Shown here: piece after piece, positions 46,945 to 57,900 of the stretch
Layout of the letters: every line of letters starts with the position of its first letter
Numbering within the stretch: position 1 is the first letter of the stretch
Source: Megalonaias nervosa
Lineage: Eukaryota > Mollusca > Bivalvia > Unionida > Unionidae
Length of the DNA: 64,000 nucleotides
NCBI GenBank assembly: GCA_016617855.1
Contig: JAECUM010004933.1
Location: 1 to 64,000, forward strand
Direction: 5' to 3'
Program-made: the position numbers and the translations under genes
The notes under the pieces: model-generated
Database searches by the model: none
The model's input: the letters and a program-made list of their open reading frames with translations, nothing else
Told to the model about the DNA's origin: nothing

Positions 46945-47585
46945 TTACTCATCTGTTTCAAGATTAAATGAAACAACCGGTTTTGCCGGACATCTAAAAT
47001 TAGACCCATCACCGCCTCGTCCTCGTTTTGTATTTTCTTTCGGCGTGACAAGTTCAAGGTTTTCTAGACGATTGTCTGTTTTAATTCGGTTGACGTGGTC
47101 TATTACTAAATCATTAGGTATAGGTCCGTTAAACGTTTCGTAAACAAATCTATGGCTATAATAATTAACTTGATCTGTTAGTGTTCCTCGAACAGTTACT
47201 ATAAAATAACCGCTGTTGCTCATAAAACCAACAACCTTTTTAGTTTCTCTTTTTCGAATAATTCCATTATCATTCGCCTCGTAGAGATCAAACACGGGAT
47301 GAGGTTGAAATTCGTTTTGTAAAGACAAATTTTCAATGTTATCATCAGTAACTGTCCAGCTGGTATGTCTCCGCAAAACAAAGTGTAAATAAAATCTTTC
47401 TTTAACATTTCAGTTCTCTCAGGATTATCACTTTTAACGCTGATCTTGTAACCAGCTGGTGTTGCTATACGAATTGGTTTCCCATATCTGACGTGTATCA
47501 CCGACCCTAACATATTTTCCGCGTACGAGTTGTACTGGGGGTGAACATAATAATACTCTTGCTCGCTTGCGAAATTCTGTGTCAT
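46945..47585 (-). pseudogene. HNH endonuclease (NUMOD4-like), frameshifted
   Basis: ATG at 47585 opens a frame of about 60-75 codons. A frameshift at about 47350-47405 leads to the second part, which ends at TAA 46945-46947. The second part has a NUMOD4-like stretch (FDLYEANDNGIIRKR), a His in SHRFVYETFNGP and the HNH core VIDHVNRIKTDNRLENLELV with its DH pair and downstream Asn residues. A basic tail follows. Such proteins are usually free-standing homing or phage nucleases. The gene faces polB across about 115 bp. I know of no standard Polinton slot for it, so it may be a recent acquisition or a selfish gene. Confidence 0.7.
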
Positions 47586-47600
47586 TATTCTATAAGCAAT

Positions 47601-47682
47601 TTATATCTCTAATTGATTGTTCAACTAGCGCATGCGCAGTGTGCGGTGAGAATATCGATCGAACAATCAATTAGAGATATAA
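47601..47682. promoter_or_regulatory. perfect 22-bp inverted repeat between hnh and polB
   Basis: Bases 47601-47622 are the exact reverse complement of 47661-47682 (arm begins ttatatctctaattgattgt). The 38-bp spacer contains a 10-bp palindrome, gcgcatgcgc (47628-47637). It fills the divergent promoter between the HNH gene start (47585, minus) and the polB start (47700, plus). Candidates are a cruciform origin/operator, a recognition site of the nuclease, or a remnant of terminal repeats. Confidence 0.75.
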
Positions 47683-47699
47683 TATTACATAATATAATA

Positions 47700-50600
47700 A
47701 TGCTGAAGTTACGTGATATAGCCACAAAAAACCTTATAGGAGAACCTGTGAAAATAGCCACTGCTTTTGCAGGATTTGATAACAGCTATCGCTTTGATAA
47801 ACAAGTCGTCCTGGTAAATTTCACTGCGACGAATCTTCATCACTTGTTAGAACCAACTGTAAAACGTGAACTTGAAAAACATAAGGCTTTGAAAGTACTA
47901 GTGCAATATCACGTTATATTTTCAAGGCTACTTGGGACAGAAGAGGAAATTGCAGACCTTACATTAACGCAAAATCAAAACGTGTTTTGTTTGGAACTGA
48001 TCTCTCATCACTTGCTGATGAAATACACCAAGGAAATTTGGGAAAAAAATATAAGAATTTACAGAATTAGGTTCCGGTTGGAAGTTTGAGATGATTACTC
48101 AAATTTTATTTCACACAATGAAATATAACGTATTGCGCGGTAGTTCGTATATTGACCTGCCACAAAAAATAAAAAATAAAAAATGTTGCATAAACATAAG
48201 AAACTTTGATAATAGATGTTTTCAGTGGGCTATTCTTTCTGCGATGTTTCCAGCAGAAAAACACGCTGATCGTGTTGACAAGTATTTTAGTCACGTGTCA
48301 AAATTAAATTTTAATGGCATTCACTTTCCAGCTGCAGAAAATCAAATACCAAAGTTTGAAAAGCAAATAATATTTCAGTTAATATTTTTGGTCTTCACAA
48401 GCGTGAAAATGTTTATCCAAGGTATATTTCAGAAAAAACTTCGCAATCGACAATAAACTTGCTGTTTTATAAGAATCATTATGTTTGGATCAAAAACTTT
48501 AACGGACTTTTTGGTAGACAATATAACAAACAGAAAAATAAGAAGTATTTATATTATCGTTGTTTGCATGGTTGCTCAGACAATGAAAAATTACAAAAGC
48601 ATATACGGTACTGTAATAATGTACAACGAATAACGATGCCGTCCATAGATAATAATTTATTACAGTTTGTCAATCATAATCATAAACTAAAAATTCCTTT
48701 TGTTATATACGCCGACTTCGAGTGTTTACTTCAGCCTGTGCTTGGCGTAAAAAATAATCCTAATCAGTCGAGTAAAAGAAAAATTCAAAATCATATCCCA
48801 TGCTGAGTTGCGTATAAGGTAGTTTGTTGCATTAATTCCAGTTTATCCAAACTAATTAAATTATATCGTGGTAAGGATCCAGCTGTTTGGCTTCTCAGGC
48901 AGTTGATTAACGAAGTTGATGATATATTTCATCGTTTAAGAAAAACAACTCCAATGATAAAACTGACGGCTCAACAAGAATCTGATCACGAAAAAGCAGA
49001 ATTTTGTCATATTTGTGAAAAATTCTTTGACTCTCCCGATAATAAAAAAGTACGTGATCACTGACATTTGACCGGGCAATATCGTGGAGCGGCTCATGAC
49101 AAGTGCAATCTAAAGTTTTATGCTCCAGATTTGATTCCAGTTGTTCTTCACAACTTCCGAGGTTATGACAGTCATATTATCGTAGAAGCTTTTGGTGATC
49201 CTGAAATAACGTCTCCTTTAAAACTCGATAACGTAATCAAGTGTATCCCAAATAATTTTGAAAAGTATATGTCAGTTACCCTAGGTAAGTTGCGTTTTAT
49301 CGACAGCCTATAATTTATGGCAGCATCGATGGATGAGCTAGTAAAAGGTTGTAGCGAGTTTGATAACTTACAAGATTATTTTGGAGGAGACAAATTTAAT
49401 CTATTAACGAGAAAAGGAATATTTCCGTAAGAGTATCTCGACGATTGGAGTAAATTTGTTCAAACTTCTCTACCTAAAAAAGATAAATTTTATTCGCAAC
49501 TAAAAAAGGAAAATATAACTGATGACGAGTACAAATATGCACAAGACACTTGGAAAGAATTCGATTGCAAGACGTTTGGTGATTATCATGATTTGTATTT
49601 GAAAACTGATGTGTTATTGTTGGCGGACGTATTTGGAAGTTTTCGAAAAATTAGTTATAATAATTATGTACTCGATCCATGTTGGTATTACCCTGCTCCC
49701 TGGTTATCTTGGGATGCGTTGTTAAAGTTTAGTAAAGTGAAGTTACTGACTGACATTGACATATTTAATTTTATTGAGAAAGGTGTCCGAGGCGGTATTA
49801 GTGTGATAACATAAAAGAATGCGGAAGCAAACAACATGTATATGAAAAAGTATAATCCTGAGCTTCCATCGAAGTATATCGTTTATCTCGATTTTAATAA
49901 TTTGTACGATTATTCAATGTTAGAACCAATGCCATTTGGTGGATTTCATTAGACTACGACTGACCAATTTCTAGCGGAAACAGAAAAAAGATACCTGACG
50001 ATGTTTCGTATTTCGTTGAAGTTGATCTTGATTATCCTATTTCGTTACACGATTTACACAACGATTATCCTTTCTGTGCGGAATCAATGATAATCGATTA
50101 TAGTTTGTTATCTCAGGAACAACAAGCATTGGCATCACTAAGACAAAATTCTACGGTAAAAAAGTTAGTACCAAATTTACTTCACAAGAGAAATTATGTT
50201 TTACATTACAAAGTTTTAAAACAAGCGGTAGATGGTGGCCTTGTGCTGAGGAAAGTTCATAGAGTGTTAAAGTTTAATCAGTCGCCGTGGATGAGAGGTT
50301 ATATTAACTTAAACACTTCGAGAAGAGCCGTAGTGAAAACCGATTTTGAAAAAAAATTCTTTAAACTTATGAACAACTCCGTCTTTGGTAAGACAATGGA
50401 AAATATTTGAAAACGTGTAAATATCGAGTTAGTTAATGATGTCAACCGCAGGAACAAACTTGTGTCAGATGATGATTTTGTTAGTATGAAAATTTTTAAT
50501 GAAAATCTTGTCGCGATACAAAGAAGAAAAACAAATTTAAAACTAAATAAGCCGATTTACGTTGGAGCTTCTGTACTTGATTTGTCGAAGTGGCTCGTAT

Positions 50601-51220
50601 ACGATTTTCATTAAAATTTTGTTAAGAAGCAGTGGCCGTCAAGTAGATTATTGTTTACCGATACTGACTCACTTGTTTATGAAATTGAATGTGAGGACGT
50701 CTATCAGGATATTTATGATAACCGACATCTGTTTGATCTCTCCGATTACCCTTGTGACAGTAAATTTTATGATGACACAAATAAAAAGGTTATTGGTAAG
50801 TTGAAGGATGAAATGAACTCGAACATCATCAAATACTTTATTGGATTGCGGAGTAAAATGTATGCCGTGTTGCTAGACAATAATAAAATAACGAAAACAG
50901 CAAAAGGTCTGCCTCGCATTTTTGTTAAAAAATTTATGGAATTTGATGACTACAAGTACGCACTTGACGGCGGTGTTAGTTTTATAAGAGCAATGGCTAT
51001 TCGAACAAATCATCATAAACTTGAAACAGATGTTATTATCAAACGTGGGCTAAGTAATTTTGATGACAAACGTTATTGCGAAAATGGAATAGATACGTTT
51101 GCTCTTGGGTACTGTTGCGATGAGAGATCTATACTCGATATTATATTTTCATCAGATGATAAATCTATACTTGACATTATACTTGACAACTATGAAATTT
51201 TGTGTGAACTTTATAAATAA
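47700..51220 (+). pseudogene. polB: protein-primed family B DNA polymerase
   Basis: About 1170 codons from ATG 47700. The N-terminal Polinton-type region has NIRNFDNRCFQWAILSAM. Next comes a zinc-binding stretch, then Exo I (YADFECLL, about 48705), a VRDH-x-HLTGQYRG zinc knuckle, Exo II (HNFRGYDSHII), LKTDVLLLADVF, Pol motif A (DFNNLYDYSM), motif B (NNSVFGKTMEN) and motif C (FTDTDSLVYE, about 50658). This enzyme replicates the element from a terminal protein. Stops lie at 48804, 49062, 49311, 49428, 49812, 49950, 50408 and 50612 (TGA, TAA and TAG). Frameshifts lie at about 48075, 48420 and 49995. All motifs survive, so decay is mild but function is lost. Confidence 0.85.
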
Positions 51221-51669
51221 TGTTTGAAAATTTAACAGTGACAAATAGCTATAATAGCAAGATCAAATATCTAATGATAGACGGTAAACAGTTGACAGTT
51301 GAAATTAACAATGAAGTATCAGGAATATGTTTTAGTGGCCGTGATAAGTTATAACTTTCACTTATCAGATCCGGTAACAGCGAGTATTTTAATTATCTTG
51401 AAAAATTGAGCAGTGAGTTATCAAAGAGATTTAATAATTTTTATGATCCTATCAGTCAACAAAAATATACAAAACTTACCATTGATCTAGATCGGTCAAA
51501 GGTATATTTTATCGATAAAAAATATCCTCTTAATAAACCACAAATATAAGATTTGTTTGAGTCCCGTAGTTGTGTGAGCGGCAGAATAAAATTTAGTTTA
51601 TATTATCATGATGATGAAATATTTTTAATATCCACAGTTGAAACACGGATAATTGGTGATGAAGTCTAA
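51220..51669 (+). pseudogene. ORF coupled to polB, product unknown
   Basis: ATG 51220 overlaps the polB stop as TAATG, implying a compact viral-style junction. The frame runs 149 codons to TAA 51667-51669 with two internal TAA stops (51352 and 51547). It has alternating beta-like and charged stretches (KQLTVEINNEVSGICF, SGRIKFSLYYHDDEIF). No family recognised. It is the last recognisable gene of the element. Confidence 0.55.
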
Positions 51670-51717
51670 ACCTCCAACCCCCTGCCGGTATGAAATTTTG
51701 TCTAACAAATTGGTATA

Positions 51718-51985
51718 AAATTTTATGTAACAAAAATACAATAAAATTGAGCCAGAAACCTTGTCATCATTTTGAGAAGAAAAAGAATTGTTGGCCGGGG
51801 TGAGTGGGTCCCTGGGATAGGGTCTTTGAGTTAAAAAAACGTTCCTAATCAATGATATAAAGCCAATTTTATGTAACAATAATGCAATAATCAATGAAAT
51901 AAACTTGGGCCAGAAACCTCATCACCATTGTGAAAAGGAGTAGAAAAATGTTTGGTCGGGGTGGGTGGGTCCCTGGGGTGGTAAT
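51718..51985. repeat. ~150-bp tandem duplication right of the Polinton
   Basis: The block 'ttttatgtaacaa.aat.caataa' ... 'gccagaaacct' ... 'gtgggtccctgg' occurs at 51718-51830 and again at 51868-51985, with about 80% similarity by eye. It could belong to the Polinton end or to flanking DNA. Confidence 0.6.
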
Positions 51986-52052
51986 TTGAATTTGTTTTGG
52001 AGGTGGGATAGGGTCTTTGGCTTAGAAACCTCCCTCTATCTTTCTACTTTAT

Positions 52053-52165
52053 TAGCACTGGTCGGCCTGGTGTCAAGATAATGTGACTGGGTGGGACATG
52101 CCACATGTCTGTGGCATCATGCCCCAGTGCTAGACTTCACTAAAAACTTCCGCACTGCAGACTCG
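52053..52165 (+). mobile_element. SINE family 1, 3' part only
   Basis: Matches the body of the SINE at 19553 ('ggcctggtgtcaagataatg', 'gtggcatcatgccccagtgc') without the tRNA head; a 5'-truncated copy. Confidence 0.75.
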
Positions 52166-52202
52166 TAGCGATATGACTTAGATTATTAAAGTTACGTTCA
52201 AA

Positions 52203-52254
52203 ATCCCAACACACACACCCACACCCACCCACCCATCCACCCACCCACACACAC
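52203..52254. repeat. (AC)/(CCCA) simple repeat
   Basis: Run of 'cacacacccacacccaccca' type, just after the SINE fragment. Confidence 0.85.
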
Positions 52255-52255
52255 C

Positions 52256-52520
52256 GAGTTATATGATTTACCAGTTACTACTAGTTACACGATTTCTGGT
52301 TACTGCTAGTTACATGATTTCTAGTTACCACTAGTTACATGATTTCTAGTTACCACTAGTTACATAATTTCTAGTTACTAATAGTTACACGATTTCTAGT
52401 TACTGCTAGTTACATGATTTCTAGTTACCACTAGTTACGTGAATTCCAAAGACTACTTGCTATACTATTACTTGGTATACTATTACTGGATAATACTAGT
52501 TACATAATTACTGGTTACCC
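52256..52520. repeat. ~29-bp minisatellite
   Basis: Imperfect units of 'agttacatgatttctagtta' plus 'ccact', about eight copies, degenerating to the right. Confidence 0.85.
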
Positions 52521-52797
52521 TGGACTGTTATTTCCTTATTCTGTTATATCAGAGATCAATTTTAAAGTATCATTCATTTTACGATTTAAAAATTTCATCG
52601 AATTTTATATTATGATGTCATGAATTAATTTATGTCATAAATTTGAATGCATGATACCATACATTTATAATTCATAATATCATAAATTATAGTTTATTAA
52701 ATCAAATAATCACTGTAATTGATTATATCTATAATATGGTGTGTGATTGTGTGATTTAGATTTTTAACGTAGCATTAACAAGTGTTCAGTCACATCG

Positions 52798-53043
52798 CTA
52801 CAGTATGTGCAGTGTGGCAGTTTATAGTGATGTCTAGCACTGGGGCATCATGCCGCAGACCCAGTCACATTATCCTGACACCAGGCTGACCAATCCTAAT
52901 ACTAACCTCTTAATGCTGAGCCGCCAAGCGAGGCAGCTGTTAGTATCATTTTTACAAGTCTTTGGCATGGCTCGGCCGGGGTTCGAACCCGCGACATCCC
53001 GCATCCGAGGCGGATGCTCTAGCCACTAGGCCACCGGAGCTGT
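52798..53043 (-). mobile_element. SINE family 1, full-length (minus)
   Basis: Read on the minus strand: a complete tRNA-like head with A-box ('tggcctagtggctagagc') and B-box ('gggttcgaacccc'), the linker 'cagctgcctcgcttgg', then the same body as 19553 and 52053. The best preserved copy of the family here. Confidence 0.85.
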
Positions 53044-53822
53044 CTGTAATATCGTAATTGTTTCATGTGCACAGATAATATTATAATGACCATGATACGA
53101 GAAGATGGCGATAAAAAACAATTTAGTGTTTGTTTATAAAAGAAAAGGAAAAAAATATGTATGACCATGAATCTCTCTTCTTTGTTTTGATACTTCTTTT
53201 AGAGTAAATTACAGACCATAAGTTGTTTTTATTTAGCACTTCTAATTAAATTGCTTTTCTTAAGTTGTAGAATGAAAGAAAAGTCGTACGATTCGACGAG
53301 AGGTTAGTTAATGATTTGATCGTGGTGAAGTAACTCCACAAAATACTGTCTCGGCGATAAAAGAAAACGTGAGTGTATCTTTAATAAGTAAGTACTAGAT
53401 TTAAGTATGAAAACACTAGATTATAAAAATCAGACAAACGTACAGTGCCCACCTGAATCACTAAAAGTCAGCCAAATATACAGTACCGGTTTGAATCGCT
53501 AAAATCAGCCAAATATACAATACCATCCTGAGTCACTGTTTGTCTTGCTCTTTGAAAATTCTGCAGACTACACTTAGGTTATAGCGGTAATTTTTGCTAT
53601 CGAATTCCACCTCAGCTAGTAAAACTCCATGCCTGAAAAGGGGTTGGGAGGGAGGTGGTGTAACTTTCTGTATCACGCTATGGCGAAATGTGTTGCCCGT
53701 TTGAGACTCTAGTCCAGACCTCGCGACTCATCAATAATTGACATGTCCTTCAATTCGAAGGATATCATTTCGTTTTTACTAGTTCAAATTAAAATAATCC
53801 AATGTATCAAAGTATTGCACAC
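53044..53822. other. non-coding, no gene seen
   Basis: No coding frame or clear boundary. A three-fold 'gaatcactaaaa.tcagcc' phrase lies at 53455-53540. Confidence 0.45.
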
Positions 53823-53950
53823 AGGGCCGTGGGGTAAGAAATACCCGGCCGCTCCTAGTTCTTGTTCAAACAAAATTTTCTTGAATAAAATTTACAAAAG
53901 TGGTGTTTGCGGCCGCGGGGATATATCCCCGGTTGCCCCATGTCGGCCCT
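53823..53950. mobile_element. 128-bp GC-rich MITE, AGGGCCG ends
   Basis: Both ends read AGGGCCG inward, with diverged complementary arms of about 40 bp containing 'cccggccgc'/'gcggccgcgggg'. It is GC-rich in an AT-rich setting. Confidence 0.55.
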
Positions 53951-56900
53951 GATTGCATATTTACCTTGTTATGGATATACTTATATTGGAATTCAAACTT
54001 TACATATAGCTACGTTTTTCGAGTCCCGTATGTTTACATTTTTGGGAATGGTTTATCTTTCTACATTTTTGAGCAATTCAGTTTGATTCGATCAATGCCT
54101 TTAGTGTGCACCATATAGTCACTATGAGCTGAAATGTCCTTACGCGATACTTCATACATACATACATACATACATACATACATACATACTGCAAACGAGG
54201 TGACTAACGAGTATACGAATAGGTATATGATTCTAAAATCCATGTAGTACATGATCGGTACCTCTTTGGGGACCATGGGCTGCACATCTCAATCCCAATT
54301 TCTTGACTTTTTCTTACCGAACCACATAGATCAACTTAGTACAAACACGTGTTTTAAACCATGAAACTCTTGTGTGTTTTACAAATAAAATCTCATCGTT
54401 CTATTATATTCCATAGATTCCGTCATAAATGTATTGTATGTAGCAACAATGTACATGCGCAAAATATGTAAATCATTTCTTTTTAAATTCCATGAACGTT
54501 TTGAGAAAACATAAATGAATGCTAGTCGATTTCGATTCCGATTTCCTCTGACTTTCCCCCATCCCATATTGTTGGGTATTTTAGCATTTATGTCAAAAAT
54601 ATATACGATCGGATGGGAAAGGTTAAAGGAAACTTTGATGAGCTGATTTTGTGCCAAGGCTGATTTTTGATCATGATTGGTTCGGACCAAATTAAGGCTA
54701 ATACCTGGATGATTCGGACGATATGGAATATTATGTAATATAGACAAACAATAACAAGCACATACATGTTTTAGTTTGATCTTTTCTTCTGTACTGTCAA
54801 CAGTTTATTATTAGAATTAGTACGACGTCCAAAAGAATCGCAGAATATAGTTGTATGATACTGTATTGAATTAAATGTAATATAAAGTCAACTATTTATA
54901 TTTAATTTTGACATAAAGATGAATGAGCTGCTTTGAAAATATTTTCCTATTTAATCGTTGATTATTTCATTTTATCCGTATAAAAACTACACCATTATCT
55001 CACGTAAAACTGAGGTACTGTTTTTTTCAATGCAGTTTGATTTGCTTAAAGTAGCTGCGAAAGAATGAGAAATATAATTGTAAAAATGTACATATTACTT
55101 TTACATCTAAGACGAAACTTAGTAATAGTTCACATGGTCTGAATCAACCCATAATATCGTCCAAATAAGTCTGGTCCGAATCAGTCTGCACCCACACAAA
55201 TATTAAGAATAAAACCGTACTTTGCGTCTTTAAGTTCAGCTACATCTGTTTTCGTTCACAGTTTAAATCGTGTTTTAGTCCTTACTTTCGTTTGGACTAC
55301 CTCTTTAGTTATCATTGTCACGGTAAACATAGTTACTCAATGGTGTCGAGACAATGTAATTCGTTTAATACAGTATTGATTATTTAAAGAGAAAACACGC
55401 TGAAAGTAAAACAGATTTGATATTTGTTTCGAAGAAATATGTATATTCCATCCTTCTGGATATATTTTATTTTCTCATTGTACATTGTCATCATTCTGCA
55501 GCATAATTCATGGCGCGTTGAATTTTGTCATATTACAACCAGTGTTAGTGTTGAGGAAACTAAATAAGGAAGTCAGTAGGTTATTTTAATTAACTCTCGC
55601 TTATCAGTGTCGTTATTGCTTGAATTAAGTTATGATGTAAATATGGAACTATTGTAGAAATAGTGAAGAAGATAGGAGTTGAAGAATGGAACAGGAAATC
55701 TGAATATTTTACCATTGTATAGTAAAAGTCATACTGATAAGGTATGCGCATTTATTCATCTTAAATTAAATGTAAATTGTTGTTTTAAAATATAATGCTA
55801 ATTTTGTTTAACCAATGTATATTCAGTCATGATGAGTGAATGCACTGCACCTTAACTGTCATAAAGAAACTTCCAATCGAAAATTATCAATCGCTATTTA
55901 CTTTTACATTGGTGGCCAGGTACTAAACTGGGTCAAGAAAAGAGTACGTCGGGTCTAATTGTTACAGTATAGGGAAGTACGAATTTGATTATCAACATAT
56001 GCAGCTTCCATTGTGACATCACAATGTATGACATTTGATGTGGATTGAACTGGATCACACCATTAGGTTGATCTCATCCAAAAATATTCACCTCCTTTAC
56101 CATTGATTTTGCTGTTATGTACTTCTTGGGGGCATAAATAATGGCTGTCTGAAGGAATATGGATGTATAAGGACCCAAATAAAGTTAATAATTTCCATGT
56201 AAATGTACATAAAAAATGACACTCATTATTGAAATGATTGGTGTTGAATGCCTACTTGACCTATATGACTTTTGCTATAGTATAGGATGTCGATCAGACT
56301 TTCTGAATGGATCTGTATCCTCACAGCTATTTAACATTGCAACATGAATATGGTGCCACCAATTTGTTTGGTTGCTTGTTGTTCTTTTATTTTAGGATGA
56401 AGCTGTTTCTATTTTGAGTAAACCAAGATATAACTGTGATATTACACAGATACACTCTGAACATATACACAAGATGAAACATTTTTATTGTTGTACAAAA
56501 CACCCAAATCTACCCAAATATACCCCAAACACATCAAATATGTCTTTGATCTTTGGTATATACTAAATATATTTTGTTTAGTTATTACAAGGAATATCGG
56601 AAAAGTTGCAGTAGATGGTTAAGATTTTCTTTGCATATCACAACCATGTGTTCTTTTCTTTTAACATGCTTGTAAGTTCTGCTAAATATGTATTGGCTGT
56701 TTTCTTTTCAGCTGTTTTATTGATGGTTTCTTGGAGAAAAAATGGGAAGATAAAACACTTTATGAACTGAAAAGTCTAGGACATACCTGACTTTAAACAG
56801 CTAAACTCGGGAAATATATGACATGAGACATTGCATATTATGTGTAGCCCATGGACATAACTCCAAATGTGACATTACATACAGATAAATTCTTGACACT

Positions 56901-57685
56901 TATTCTAGAGTTGCTATAGTTACAAGTCAACAATGTTTGGTATATGGTACTGCAGTAAGAGTTATATCTCAAGCATTTCATTTAATAATGACCCATTCCT
57001 GTTTTAGGTCCATAACTGCTTGATAAATAACTTTGCATTCGAGTTAATTCCAGGGACACTCCATAAATAATGTGTTTTGCTCTATCTCCCATTTTGATTG
57101 TATATGCCTATATGTCATATTTGCAATTGTGTCTTGAATAGTGCCAGAAATGACATTTTTGTGCGATGTCCAGAGCTGCTCAATAAATAACAAGTGCATT
57201 TTTATTTAAATCCATTTTTATCTCCATTAGCATCATTGGGTTGGAATAATTACCTGTGTGTATGTAGTTAAGAGTTGCAAGAGAGGTATTACAACTCTAT
57301 GACCCTGTCCACCACCACCACCACCGCACACACAGGTGTTTCAGGGAGAGGTAAATCAGTTTATATTGAAAAGAAGCAGCTGAACCAGAAATATATAGAG
57401 AGATCATTCAAACATTTTACTAATAGAAACTTCCATTGTGATAGAGGTACATGCTCTTGGTAAGCAGCAATTTTTCACACAGAGTAATGGCTAAATAAGC
57501 ACAAATTATGCTTAAATGTATTCAAATTATGTAAAATATAATTTTAAGCTCATTTGCCAAACTGTCAGTATATTGCCCCTGCTGTAAGCTCAGACCAAGT
57601 TTAGGATGGTTCATTCAGTCAGTGAACCCATTCATTGGTGTTTTGTTTTGAAAAAGTTAAAATTCTTGAACATTTTGTATTTCAG
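53951..57685. other. upstream of the plus-strand paralogue; no gene seen
   Basis: Contains a (CATA)n run at 54153-54189. No exon matching the minus-strand gene was found upstream of 57686. It should hold the promoter and 5'UTR exon of the plus-strand paralogue, but I see no specific signal. Confidence 0.45.
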
Positions 57686-57775
57686 GGAGCTGACATGGAT
57701 GTAGATAATGTTCTACTAAACCCAGAACATAGGAGTATTGTCCAAGCTGTTCTCAAGTATGAGATACAAGGACTG
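57686..57775 (+). CDS. zinc-finger gene paralogue (plus copy), first coding exon
   Basis: A 90-nt exon after TGTATTTCAG and before a GTATG donor. It encodes 30 residues including MDVDNVLLNPEHRSIV and LKYEIQGL, 17 of 30 identical to exon 34097-34008. The conserved ATG at 57695 (GACATGG) is the likely start. The gene runs rightward, so the two paralogues are head-to-head with about 23.6 kb between their first coding exons. Confidence 0.7.
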
Positions 57776-57900
57776 GTATGTTGTTATTTTTTTTCTGGGT
57801 ATCAAGGGCACATTTTATTATAATGACAATCTTTTTTAGATTATGATGCAGTTGTTTATTTTTGATACTTTAAGTTTTGTTCCTACATCCTTTTGTACAG

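Larger units (their letters stand above)
38700..51669. mobile_element. Polinton/Maverick (adintovirus-like) element, decayed
   Basis: About 13 kb holding the full morphogenesis and replication set of a Polinton: ATPase, minor and major double-jelly-roll-type capsid proteins, adenain-like protease, retroviral-type integrase and protein-primed PolB. Accessory genes include a fibre-like protein, PLA2-like domain and HNH nuclease. Most genes carry in-frame stops of all three kinds and frameshifts, so the copy is dead. Gene order is unusual in that the integrase lies mid-element and polB at the right edge. I could not find terminal inverted repeats, so the limits are set by the outermost recognisable genes and may be wrong by several hundred bases. 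Confidence 0.85.

Noticed and set aside
42522..50614. Alternative genetic code (TGA read as Trp or Cys) in the Polinton
   Set aside because: Stops include TAA and TAG as well as TGA, replace several different expected residues, and occur alongside frameshifts; decay explains them better.
52970..53043. tRNA gene on the minus strand
   Set aside because: It is the head of a SINE whose body recurs at 19553 and 52053.
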